IMG/VR virus record: IMGVR_UViG_3300046171_000043
Span: 1 to 53,696 of that record
Reading direction: 5' to 3' (one strand)
DNA: 53,696 nt
Source of the DNA: a virus
Each line of letters opens with the position of its first letter. Position 1 is the stretch's first letter. A model generated the notes under the pieces. It was not told where the DNA came from, searched no databases, and saw only the letters and a program-made list of their open reading frames with translations. This document shows positions 1-6,376 of this stretch, one piece after another. A program made the position numbers and the translations under genes.

Positions 1-278
1 CATAAAACAAATAGTTTAACCCTAAACCATAAAATGTTTAATACTAAACGTTTTTCATACTGAAATTAGTTTAACTTTAAACAAAATATCCGAAAGTATA
101 GTTTAACGTTAAACAATCGATACAAAATAATAGTTTAATATCGAACTATATATCCGAATGGGGCATGGGCCACCCCCCGGTATACCGTACGTATATATGC
201 CCATTGACAGAGAGGGGTATTTTTGGACTGTTAACCACTTTGTTAATCTTGTGGTTAACACTTGATCAATAATTAAGC
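1..278. promoter_or_regulatory. AT-rich non-coding region with five palindromic sites (14-146) and an inverted repeat
   Basis: I see no gene here. Five copies of a 14-bp palindrome of form GTTTAAnnnnTAAAC lie at 14-27, 36-49, 69-82, 101-114 and 133-146; the copy at 101-114 is a perfect palindrome and the last copy is degenerate on its right half. The starts are 22, 33, 32 and 32 bases apart, so the last four sites sit about three helical turns from each other. A 10-bp palindrome CGGTATACCG is at 178-187. A 9-bp inverted repeat (GTTAACCAC / GTGGTTAAC, 12-base loop) is at 230-259. A TTGACA hexamer at 205-210 has no good -10. Spaced palindromes between two divergent arms suggest an operator array or replication origin; the role is inference. 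Confidence 0.6.
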
Positions 279-428
279 ATGAATATAACTACTGGTATGA
301 GAATAATCAAAAGAGATAAGCTGTATTACCTCTATGATGACCGGGGGTACATCCTTCTGAGGACAACATCTAGAAAGATCTGCCAGTATTACTACAAGAA
401 AGGTAAGGTAACAGTTAAGAAAGTGTGA
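279..428 (+). CDS. Small basic hypothetical protein (49 aa)
   Basis: This short frame starts at ATG 279 and stops at TGA 426-428. The protein is basic and Tyr/Lys rich, with a hydrophobic centre (LYYLYDDRGYILL) and a C-terminal KKGKVTVKKV, a composition typical of small phage DNA- or RNA-binding or host-takeover proteins. The ribosome site is weak. It is the first plus-strand gene after the operator-like region, where phage early genes often sit. I do not recognise the family. Confidence 0.5.
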   Translation: MNITTGMRIIKRDKLYYLYDDRGYILLRTTSRKICQYYYKKGKVTVKKV

Positions 429-481
429 CATGTTGTCTCTTTGGGTGTATTTCTTGTTGTTTTATACTTGTCGGGGGTATA

Positions 482-579
482 ACTATTAGTATATACTACT
501 ATTAGTACTACTATTAGTATTTATTCTTTTACCTTTTATACTTATAAATACATATAATACTAATAGTTATACTAATAGT
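482..579. repeat. Cluster of ACTATTAGT / ACTAATAGT sites, left arm
   Basis: Three direct copies of ACTATTAGT (482-490, 498-506, 510-518) are followed by two copies of the reverse complement ACTAATAGT (559-567, 571-579). The surrounding 429-593 stretch is very AT rich and holds no convincing gene. A matching cluster in the same arrangement lies on the right arm at 50537-50603. Both clusters precede runs of small genes, so a shared binding site for a regulator, or replication iterons, is likely (inference). Confidence 0.6.
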
Positions 580-680
580 ACCCATATCATCTTTTGTTGT
601 CCTATTTTCGACAGAAAATTGAAAGTCTTAGGTTGACTTATAGGGTACTTTACGTACAACTAGCCAACATAAGTAAAAAT

Positions 681-935
681 ATGAATAAAAGAGTAAAGTA
701 CTTTGAGTCAGACTCAGTACTAGAAGAGTTCTACAAAGCATTAGCAGACAGAAACGAGAAGAAATTACGTAGGGTACACATCCCACGTTCTGATGTCTTC
801 TATATTCGTAGAGCTTACTATGAGTCTACAGGCCACTGGGTATCCCTAGATAGAATGGAGAGGTCAATGTACCTCGAAGGTATGCTCCGTAAGCAAGATG
901 TTTTAGATCCTGACAGAAAAAGAGACTGGGAATAA
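681..935 (+). CDS. Hypothetical phage protein (84 aa)
   Basis: The frame is open from a TTG at 594, but the ATG at 681 (MNKRVKYFES) gives the protein-like part. The product is charged and probably helical, with a central segment HIPRSDVFYIRRAYYE. Its stop overlaps the next start as TAATG at 933-937, so it is translationally coupled to the holin-like gene and belongs to the lysis block. The ribosome site before 681 is poor, so the start is uncertain. I do not recognise the family. Confidence 0.6.
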   Translation: MNKRVKYFESDSVLEEFYKALADRNEKKLRRVHIPRSDVFYIRRAYYESTGHWVSLDRMERSMYLEGMLRKQDVLDPDRKRDWE

Positions 936-1267
936 TGGTAGTGGACTTTGATATTGATGGTGATGGTAAAATCACAGCAGAAGAAGTAGCTATGAAAGAA
1001 CGTATGCTTGAAATAGAGCTACGTGAAGAGAAAGCAGAGTCCCAGAAGTTTATGGCCTGGGTAGCTATGGCTATGATGATCATCTTTACTATCTTTTTAT
1101 TTACTCCGTTTATGTCAGATTCAAGAGTGTCAGCATTAGCTGATCTCTTAGGTTTATTTTACATAGCTCAGACTGGTGTAGTAGCTGCCTATATGGGTGC
1201 AACAGCTTACATGGCAGGTAAACCTATGGGTAACAAAGTAGCAATGACGGCAAAGGATATGAGGTAA
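935..1267 (+). CDS. Holin-like membrane protein with an N-terminal EF-hand-like motif
   Basis: This 110-aa protein begins with an acidic segment DFDIDGDGKITAEEV (about residues 4-18), which matches the calcium-binding EF-hand loop pattern DxDxDGxI..EE. A charged helix follows, then two hydrophobic segments: about 48-65 (MAWVAMAMMIIFTIFLF) and about 73-97 (ALADLLGLFYIAQTGVVAAYMG). Small two-helix membrane proteins next to an endolysin are usually holins or pinholins, and the endolysin gene follows with TAATG coupling. The EF-hand is seen in the sequence; calcium binding and the holin role are inference. Confidence 0.65.
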   Translation: MVVDFDIDGDGKITAEEVAMKERMLEIELREEKAESQKFMAWVAMAMMIIFTIFLFTPFMSDSRVSALADLLGLFYIAQTGVVAAYMGATAYMAGKPMGNKVAMTAKDMR

Positions 1268-1734
1268 TGGCTTTTAAACTATCAGCTAGATCAAGAGGAA
1301 AACTAGAAGGTGTATCTCCTGACCTTGTGGCTGTAGTCCACAGGGCCATTGAGCTTACGAAGGTAGACTTTGGTGTGACGTATGGTGTCAGAACCTACGC
1401 AGAGCAGGAAGAGTTGTATAAGTCAGGCCGTAGCCAAACTATGAACAGTAAGCACTTGATCCAAGATGATGGGTATAGCCATGCCGTAGACCTCGTAGCC
1501 TATTTTGGTTCTAACGTAAGTTGGGAACTCAACGTCTATGATGACATCTGTGATGCTATGAAGGAAGCAGCTATTGAAGTTGGTTGCCCTCTGAAGTGGG
1601 GAGCAGCTTGGTCTGAAGGTGATATCAGAACTTACCCAGGCACTGCAGAAGATGCAATGAATGCTTATGTAGACCTAAGGAGATCCCAGGGCAGAAGACC
1701 CTTCATCGATGCCCCACATTTCGAGAAGATGTAA
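1267..1734 (+). CDS. Endolysin, M15-type peptidoglycan peptidase
   Basis: The 155-aa product resembles M15 (VanY / L-Ala-D-Glu peptidase) phage endolysins. Visible features are the substrate-binding YGVRTYAEQEELY segment (about 39-51), the zinc-ligand region SKHLIQDDGYSHAVDLVAY (His and Asp ligands, about 60-78) and the C-terminal DAPHFE with the third His ligand. The family cleaves the peptide stem or cross-bridge of peptidoglycan at the end of infection. A few residues are inserted between the Ser-x-His and the HAVD part compared with the common SRHxxGxAVD form. There is no signal peptide, so release would depend on the adjacent holin candidates. Length is normal for the family. Confidence 0.85.
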   Translation: MAFKLSARSRGKLEGVSPDLVAVVHRAIELTKVDFGVTYGVRTYAEQEELYKSGRSQTMNSKHLIQDDGYSHAVDLVAYFGSNVSWELNVYDDICDAMKEAAIEVGCPLKWGAAWSEGDIRTYPGTAEDAMNAYVDLRRSQGRRPFIDAPHFEKM

Positions 1735-1737
1735 GCC

Positions 1738-1968
1738 ATGTATGAGATGATAGACATATTCATGCAGTGGCTTATTGCACCTATTGTTGTTGTAGTCTGG
1801 GTCTTATTTAACAAGGCTACAAAGAACGAAAGAGATATTGCAGTCATCAAAGCTCAACAGGAGTCAAGAGCTTTGCATCACGACAGAGAAATGAAAGAGA
1901 TGAAAGATACCATCAAAGCTATCTTTATGAAACTAGATAGTATAGAGCAGACACTGAGAAACAAATGA
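1738..1968 (+). CDS. Small membrane protein with coiled coil, holin/spanin-like (76 aa)
   Basis: One transmembrane helix (about residues 9-24, MQWLIAPIVVVVWVLF) is followed by a charged, heptad-like helical tail rich in Lys, Glu, Met and His. This N-in, single-span plus coiled-coil plan is seen in XhlA-type lysis proteins and inner-membrane spanins. It sits between the endolysin and a lipoprotein gene, and overlaps the latter by ATGA at 1965-1968. Together the two could form an i-spanin/o-spanin pair; this is inference from order and topology. Confidence 0.6.
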   Translation: MYEMIDIFMQWLIAPIVVVVWVLFNKATKNERDIAVIKAQQESRALHHDREMKEMKDTIKAIFMKLDSIEQTLRNK

Positions 1969-2342
1969 GATGGTTAGTTCTCTTCCTATTTCTTTCTGGA
2001 TGTGGGTTAACATCTATACTTCCGTTTGGTGGATCTGGTGGACCTACAGTTAATAGTAATGCCCAGATAGGTAAAGAGAACAGACAAGCTGCAGTAACCT
2101 TTGAAGAAGAGATTACAGCAGGTAGAGATGTTGTTCAAACAACAAAAGAAGTTGAGACAGGTTCTGTGGAAACTCTAGAAATATTTAACACAAACATACC
2201 ACCGTGGGTTATTGTGCTCCTCATACTTGGTTGGTTGTTGCCCACCCCTACAGAAATGGCTAGGGGTTTCATGAATTTTGTGTTAAGATTATTTGGACGT
2301 AAAGATAATCCTAAGTACGACAGGTATAGATCAAAGTGGTAA
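1965..2342 (+). CDS. Lipoprotein with C-terminal transmembrane helix, spanin-like
   Basis: The N-terminus is a lipoprotein signal (MRWLVLFLFLSGC) with lipobox LSGC and the lipidated Cys near residue 13. A Gly/Ser-rich linker and an acidic middle follow, then a second hydrophobic segment (about residues 76-91, PPWVIVLLILGWLLP) and a basic tail. A lipid anchor at one end and a membrane span near the other would let the protein bridge membranes, as u-spanins do. It follows the coiled-coil membrane gene with ATGA overlap, at the end of the lysis block. The spanin role is inference. Confidence 0.65.
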   Translation: MRWLVLFLFLSGCGLTSILPFGGSGGPTVNSNAQIGKENRQAAVTFEEEITAGRDVVQTTKEVETGSVETLEIFNTNIPPWVIVLLILGWLLPTPTEMARGFMNFVLRLFGRKDNPKYDRYRSKW

Positions 2343-2395
2343 GGGTAAGACAGTGAACGTCCCACGTTCCCCTTACAAATTAATCAGAGGTTAAG

Positions 2396-2689
2396 ATGGC
2401 AGTACCTGAACGAGTCAAAGCAATAATGAAGAAGGAGGGTTTATCTGGTGTTAACAAACCTAAGAAAACTCCTAAGCACCCGACTAAATCGCATGTGGTC
2501 ATGGCTTCGGAAGGTGGTAAGTACAAGCTTATCCGCTTTGGGCAACAAGGTGTATCTGGCTCTCCCAAAAAGAAGGGTGAGTCTGATTCGTCTGCAAACC
2601 GTAGGAAATCGTTTAAAGCTCGTCATTCAAAGAACATTAGCAAAGGTAAAATGTCTGCTGCGTATTGGGCAGACAAAGTAAAGTGGTGA
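2396..2689 (+). CDS. Conserved small basic marine-phage protein (97 aa)
   Basis: The protein is Lys/Gly/Ser rich with the segments SHVVMASEGGKYKLIRFGQQG, SANRRKSFKARHSKN and MSAAYWADKVKW. These are features I recognise from small conserved proteins of cyanophages and other marine phages, with no established function. It is followed by other basic proteins of the same style. DNA-condensing or minor virion roles would fit the composition but are inference. RBS AGAGG stands about 10 bases before the ATG. Confidence 0.65.
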   Translation: MAVPERVKAIMKKEGLSGVNKPKKTPKHPTKSHVVMASEGGKYKLIRFGQQGVSGSPKKKGESDSSANRRKSFKARHSKNISKGKMSAAYWADKVKW

Positions 2690-2693
2690 TATT

Positions 2694-2882
2694 ATGTGGG
2701 TCGGGATCTTACTCGTCTGCTTTGATCCTATGGCCCTATCCTGTAAGATTATAGCAAAACCAGAACCGTTCTATACAGAACAATCTTGTTTAGAGGAAGC
2801 TGAACAAATAGCTATCAACATAAGAGCAGGAGGTGCTTATGCTACACCACACTGCCATAAGGTTGAAGGAAATAATACGTAA
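2694..2882 (+). CDS. Small secreted or membrane-anchored protein (62 aa)
   Basis: The N-terminus (MWVGILLVCFDPMALSC) is hydrophobic and looks like a short signal or anchor. The rest is acidic and then neutral, with Cys near residues 32 and 54 that could pair in the periplasm. It overlaps the next gene by TAATG at 2880-2884. No family recognised. Confidence 0.5.
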   Translation: MWVGILLVCFDPMALSCKIIAKPEPFYTEQSCLEEAEQIAINIRAGGAYATPHCHKVEGNNT

Positions 2883-3067
2883 TGGCTGCAAAAAAGAAAT
2901 CAACGGTAAATGCTGCAGGTAACTACACAAAGCCGACTATGAGAAAGAATCTAGTTGCTAAAGTCAAAGCAGGATCTAAAGGTGGTAAGCCCGGTCAGTG
3001 GTCTGCTCGTAAAGCTCAGATGGTAGCCAAGCAATACAAAGCCAAGGGTGGAGGCTACAAGTCATGA
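2882..3067 (+). CDS. Small Lys/Gly-rich basic protein (61 aa)
   Basis: A highly basic protein (AAKKKSTVNAAGNYTKPTMRKNL..., ending KQYKAKGGGYKS) of a kind common in marine phages near structural genes. It overlaps the next gene by ATGA (3064-3067). No enzyme motif; nucleic-acid binding is likely from charge alone. Confidence 0.6.
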   Translation: MAAKKKSTVNAAGNYTKPTMRKNLVAKVKAGSKGGKPGQWSARKAQMVAKQYKAKGGGYKS

Positions 3068-3549
3068 AAGCACCACAGAAGTCTCTCAAGAAGTGGGGTG
3101 ACCAGAAGTGGAGAACCTCAGACGGATCTCCTTCTAAAGGTAAGAAAAGATATCTACCAGATAAAGCTTGGGACTCTTTGAGTGCAAGTGAGAAAGCTGC
3201 AACCAATGCAGCAAAAGCAAAAGGCAATGCCAAGGGTAAACAGTTCGTAGCACAACCCAAAGGTGTAGCAAAAAAAGTTAAAAAATTTAGAGCAGCAGAG
3301 GGTGGCATGGCTAAAGGTAAAAAGAAAATGACTTGTCCAAAATGTAAAGGGGCAGGATGTTCTCATTGTGGTGGTAAAGGATATCACATGGGTATGAGTA
3401 AAGGTGGAGACACTGGTAAGAACCCAAACAAAGGTATCACAGCACTGCGTAAAGTAGCTCCGGGTGCAGTTAAAGCTATGGGGTACAAACATGGTGGACT
3501 TACGAGGTCTACTGGTAAACTAGATACTGGCATTAAAGGGTGTGAATAA
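3064..3549 (+). CDS. DUF5872-like basic protein with a DnaJ-type zinc motif
   Basis: The first 50 residues (KSLKKWGDQKWRTSDG..., then RYLPDKAW) look like the DUF5872 domain found in marine phages and algae. Around residues 91-107 is a compact cysteine module CPKCKGAGCSHCGGKG, two CxxCxGxG units as in the zinc-binding centre of DnaJ. DnaJ proteins carry four such units and J and C-terminal domains; only half a centre is present here. The rest is Lys/Gly rich, with GGMAKGKKK and KHGG segments shared with the next protein. Zinc binding is likely; function unknown. It is coupled on both sides by ATGA and TAATG overlaps. Confidence 0.65.
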   Translation: MKAPQKSLKKWGDQKWRTSDGSPSKGKKRYLPDKAWDSLSASEKAATNAAKAKGNAKGKQFVAQPKGVAKKVKKFRAAEGGMAKGKKKMTCPKCKGAGCSHCGGKGYHMGMSKGGDTGKNPNKGITALRKVAPGAVKAMGYKHGGLTRSTGKLDTGIKGCE

Positions 3550-4139
3550 TGGCTTCATATAAAGATTATAAAACAGTTGCTGCTGCAAAAAAAGCAGGAT
3601 CTATGTATTTCATGGGTAAAGACGGTAAGAAGAAACTTGCTGTCACCAAAGAAGATTTGGATGCTTGGAAGAAAAAGAACAAGGGTAAGTACAAAGGTTC
3701 AGCACTTACAGCTTGGGCTAATGCCAAGGGTAAAGACATTGGTGGTTCTAGTGCTCGTGATTCTTCTCCTAAGCCTAAGCTACGTCCAGGTTCAGAGTCT
3801 GCAGGTCCGGGTATGGGTGTAATGACTAAAGCTGAAAAGGATGAAGTTGATGCAGCCAACAAATCTAATCAAGCTGCTAAAGACAAAATGTCTGGTAAAT
3901 CTGAAAGAGAGTCTGCAGGTCAAAAGTTTAATGCTTGGTACAAAGAGAATGGTGACAAGTACAAAACTATGAAGTCAGCCATGGAAGCCTACCAGAGTTC
4001 TTTGAAGTCTGGAAACTCTAAAGGTGGTATGGCTAAGAAAAAGAAATCAGGCTACATGGGTGGTGGTATGACTAAGAAGAAGTCAGGCTACACAAAAGGT
4101 GGTATGGTTGACATGAGAACAACAGGATTGTTTAGATGA
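3549..4139 (+). CDS. Lys/Gly-rich protein with C-terminal KKKSGYxxGGM repeats (196 aa)
   Basis: The N-terminal 60 residues (KDYKTVAAAKKAGSMYF..., YKGSALTAWANAKGKD) form a small domain found in related basic phage proteins. The middle is Ser/Pro/Lys rich. The end carries repeats of GGMAKKKKSGYMGGGMTKKKSGYTKGGM. Similar Gly-Gly-Lys tails occur in the upstream protein and at the end of the 877-aa virion protein. Coupled to its neighbours by TAATG and ATGA. Function unknown; probably a virion or DNA-associated protein. Confidence 0.6.
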   Translation: MASYKDYKTVAAAKKAGSMYFMGKDGKKKLAVTKEDLDAWKKKNKGKYKGSALTAWANAKGKDIGGSSARDSSPKPKLRPGSESAGPGMGVMTKAEKDEVDAANKSNQAAKDKMSGKSERESAGQKFNAWYKENGDKYKTMKSAMEAYQSSLKSGNSKGGMAKKKKSGYMGGGMTKKKSGYTKGGMVDMRTTGLFR

Positions 4140-4417
4140 AACTAGAAGGTGATCGAGTAATTGGCCCTCGTGGTGACGTTTTAGCTGAGAAAGTCTATGG
4201 AGAATGGCAGACAAAGGATGCTGCCGTTCTTGACTTTATTAACGGTCAGGACAAACCAAAGAAGAAAGCAGCCCCTAAGAAAAAGGCTAAAGTAGAAGAA
4301 GAATTGGTAATGGAACGTGCTCGTGATGAGAACGGTCACTTCATTGCTGATGATCCTGATACTGAAGTCAACGAAGCTTGGGTAGTCAAAACAATTAAGA
4401 AGGTAGTGAAGAAGTAA
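4136..4417 (+). CDS. Hypothetical protein, basic linker and acidic end (93 aa)
   Basis: A short N-terminal part (MKLEGDRVIGPRGDVLAEKV) is followed by a Lys/Ala/Pro-rich linker (KPKKKAAPKKKAK) and an acidic segment with a basic tail. It overlaps its neighbours by ATGA and TAATG, so it belongs to the same operon. No recognised family. Confidence 0.55.
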   Translation: MKLEGDRVIGPRGDVLAEKVYGEWQTKDAAVLDFINGQDKPKKKAAPKKKAKVEEELVMERARDENGHFIADDPDTEVNEAWVVKTIKKVVKK

Positions 4418-4776
4418 TGTCTTTTTCTCAACAGGGTAAACCTGCACGTATTAAGTCAGTGTATGGTCACAATACAGGCACATCTACAGAAGAGGTCTAT
4501 ACTTGCCCTGAGAATGCTGTGGCAGAGGTTACCTTTATTCATGTTGTCAACGGTGGAGGTTCTACCAATACTGTAGAGATTGAATGGTACGTAGCTGCAG
4601 ACTCATATACTTCTCACTTCCTACAGGGTAAAAGTATTAATGCTAGTGACTATATTAGCTTTAATCAGATTGACTTAGTTTTACAACCTGGGGATAAGAT
4701 CCAAGTAACTCCATCTTCTGCAGGACATATAGATACTATCCTTACTGTGACAGAGACATTTGTCCCAGTCGGGTAA
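4417..4776 (+). CDS. Beta-rich small virion-like protein (119 aa)
   Basis: The predicted strands alternate polar and hydrophobic residues (AEVTFIHVVNGGG, TVEIEWYVAADSYTSHFL, LVLQPGDKIQVTPSSAGHIDTILTVTETF), as in small jelly-roll or Ig-like head-decoration and fibre proteins. The pattern TCPENAVAEVTFIHVVN..GSTNTVEIEWY recurs in small phage head or neck proteins I have seen. It closes the operon of basic proteins before a promoter region. Exact role is inference. Confidence 0.55.
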   Translation: MSFSQQGKPARIKSVYGHNTGTSTEEVYTCPENAVAEVTFIHVVNGGGSTNTVEIEWYVAADSYTSHFLQGKSINASDYISFNQIDLVLQPGDKIQVTPSSAGHIDTILTVTETFVPVG

Positions 4777-4781
4777 CGGGG

Positions 4782-4810
4782 TTGCATTTTTTATAATAGT
4801 ATAGTATAAC
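4782..4810 (+). promoter_or_regulatory. Sigma70-like promoter before the DUF1127 and packaging genes
   Basis: TTGCAT (4782-4787) and TATAAC (4805-4810) are separated by 17 bases. The same -10 hexamer occurs in the capsid-gene promoter at 13692-13719. An 87-base gap without a gene holds the element, and it precedes the DUF1127 gene and the packaging block. Downstream, GGTTAACCAC repeats one arm of the inverted repeat at 230-259. Confidence 0.5.
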
Positions 4811-4863
4811 TAATAACATATAACTACTCCTGCCCAATAAGGGTTAACCACAAGGAGTAGAAA

Positions 4864-5025
4864 ATGTTTAAAAGATTACTAAATAAAATGATTGAAGCAA
4901 GACAAGCCCAAGCAAATGCTCGTATTGCTGAGATGCACCTCTGGAGAATGTCAGACAGAGAACTTAACGATCTAGGTATTGGTCGTGCAGATATCAAAAG
5001 AATCGTGAGAGAAGGTAAAGTCTAA
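4864..5025 (+). CDS. DUF1127-family small protein (53 aa)
   Basis: This gene is only 53 codons and has a strong ribosome site (AAGGAG five bases before the ATG). The protein has a basic helical N-terminus (MFKRLLNKMIEARQAQ) and the family signature MSDRELNDLGIGRADIKRIV near the C-terminus. DUF1127 proteins are abundant in alphaproteobacteria, where they influence phosphate and carbon metabolism and RNA turnover. A phage copy suggests host origin and interference with, or substitution for, a host regulator. It is followed 20 bases later by the next gene and preceded by its own promoter. Confidence 0.8.
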   Translation: MFKRLLNKMIEARQAQANARIAEMHLWRMSDRELNDLGIGRADIKRIVREGKV

Positions 5026-5044
5026 CGTCTTTGGGAGGAGGCAG

Positions 5045-5500
5045 ATGGATCCAGTTACTATAATTTCAGGGGCCACTGTCGCATTTAATGCTCTCAAGAA
5101 AGGCTTTGCTGTAGGAAAAGATCTTCAGGATATGTCCAGTCAACTAACTAAGTGGGCAGGACATATGTCTGATCTAGGTCAGGCTGAGAAACAAGTTAAG
5201 AATCCTCCTTGGTGGAAATCCTTAGGAGGCTCAGTAGAGGCCGAAAGTTTGGAAGTTTTTGCAGCCAAGCGTAAGGCAGAGGCCATGAGAAAAGAGTTGA
5301 AGGATTATATATCTTTCACTATGGGGCCATCGGCATGGGACGAGCTAGTGGCAATCGAGGCCAAGATTCGTAAACAAAAGAAAGAACAAGAATACCGTAA
5401 AGCAGAACTACAAGAGGCAATACTTACTTGGACAGTAACAAGTTTACTTCTTGCACTAGGTTTTGGTACTCTTGGCTTTATATTATACATGGTGGCATAA
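5045..5500 (+). CDS. Hypothetical helical protein with C-terminal membrane anchor (151 aa)
   Basis: A long, charged, mostly helical body (including a WWKSLGGSVEAES segment near residue 56) ends in a hydrophobic tail helix (about residues 131-150, SLLLALGFGTLGFILYMVA). Such tail-anchored small proteins occur next to packaging genes in marine phages. A strong GGGAGGAGG ribosome site precedes the ATG. The stop overlaps the TerS start as TAATG. Function unknown. Confidence 0.6.
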   Translation: MDPVTIISGATVAFNALKKGFAVGKDLQDMSSQLTKWAGHMSDLGQAEKQVKNPPWWKSLGGSVEAESLEVFAAKRKAEAMRKELKDYISFTMGPSAWDELVAIEAKIRKQKKEQEYRKAELQEAILTWTVTSLLLALGFGTLGFILYMVA

Positions 5501-5862
5501 TGGCTAGAAACCTGACAGAGAAACAACAGAAGTTCCTTGATGTCCTCTTTGACGAGGCTAGGGGAGATCCTGTGACAGCTAAGAAACTAGCAGGGTATGC
5601 TGAAGGTGTTTCTACATCAAGTATTGTTAATACCTTGACAGACGAGATTGCAGACCTTACAAAGAAGTTCATAGCACAATCGTCTACTAAGGCTGCTTAT
5701 ACTATGTTCTCTGTTATGGCTGATCCTACAGATCTAGGTGTAAAAGAAAAGATGTTAGCAGCTAAAGACATTCTAGATCGTGCAGGATTTACAAAAACAG
5801 ATAAGGTAGAGGTGAAAGCTACAGAGCCATTATTCATCCTACCTGCGAAAGAAGATGAGTAA
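5500..5862 (+). CDS. Putative terminase small subunit
   Basis: The start at ATG 5500, overlapping the upstream stop, fits better than an earlier in-frame ATG at 5428 that lies inside the previous gene. The 120-aa protein starts ARNLTEKQQKFLDVLFDEARGDPVTAKKLAGYAEG, the typical helix-turn-helix opening of TerS proteins (TxKQxxFL...G..AAxxAGY). It would recognise the packaging site and load DNA onto the TerL motor. Position two genes before TerL supports this. The C-terminal half is likely the oligomerisation region. Confidence 0.75.
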   Translation: MARNLTEKQQKFLDVLFDEARGDPVTAKKLAGYAEGVSTSSIVNTLTDEIADLTKKFIAQSSTKAAYTMFSVMADPTDLGVKEKMLAAKDILDRAGFTKTDKVEVKATEPLFILPAKEDE

Positions 5863-6376
5863 AAGAGCATCCGAAGCAAGTCACCCGACTAAAGTAGACT
5901 GGCAGATACCACTTAGAGGTGAAAAAGGAGAGTGGTATCCTGTTGTAAGAGTAGGAAGACACGTACCATTTGGTTACAAACAGGATGAAGAAGACGAAAT
6001 GCTTTTGATTCCTATCCCTGAAGAACTAGAACTTTTAGAAAAAGCAAAGAAATTTCTTCAAGACTATAGTGTTAGACAAGTAGCTAAGTGGTTGTCTGAT
6101 CAGTCTGGTAGAAACATCTCACATGTAGGGTTATACAAACGTGTCAGAATGGAAGAAAAAAGACGGAGAGCCTCGTCCAACTACCGTCAGTATGCCAAAA
6201 AATATAAAGAAGCGGCAAGGAAGAGCCAGAAGATCGAAGAAGAAAGACTTGGTGGAAAGCACACCAGAAGTCTTGACACAGACGAAGAATACATCTACCT
6301 TGAGCATGGAGAACGATGCCCCTTCTGTGGCAACACAAGAGGTGATCTTCCAACCGAATCCGGGTCCACAGACTAA
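5855..6376 (+). CDS. HTH-domain protein preceding TerL (173 aa)
   Basis: Residues about 68-100 (DYSVRQVAKWLSDQSGRNISHVGLYKRV) form a resolvase/Hin-type helix-turn-helix, followed by a very basic helix. Near the end is a single CPFCG pair. It overlaps the TerS end (5855-5862) and runs into the terminase region. In some marine phages a domain of this kind sits just before or fused to TerL, so it may help site recognition. The last 70 bases overlap the best TerL start in another frame. The true C-terminus is therefore less certain than the HTH part. Confidence 0.65.
   Translation: MSKRASEASHPTKVDWQIPLRGEKGEWYPVVRVGRHVPFGYKQDEEDEMLLIPIPEELELLEKAKKFLQDYSVRQVAKWLSDQSGRNISHVGLYKRVRMEEKRRRASSNYRQYAKKYKEAARKSQKIEEERLGGKHTRSLDTDEEYIYLEHGERCPFCGNTRGDLPTESGSTD

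Noticed and set aside
594-680. Longer N-terminus from TTG 594 for the 84-aa protein
   Set aside because: No ribosome site before the TTG, and the extra 29 residues do not look like part of the following domain; ATG 681 preferred, with some doubt.
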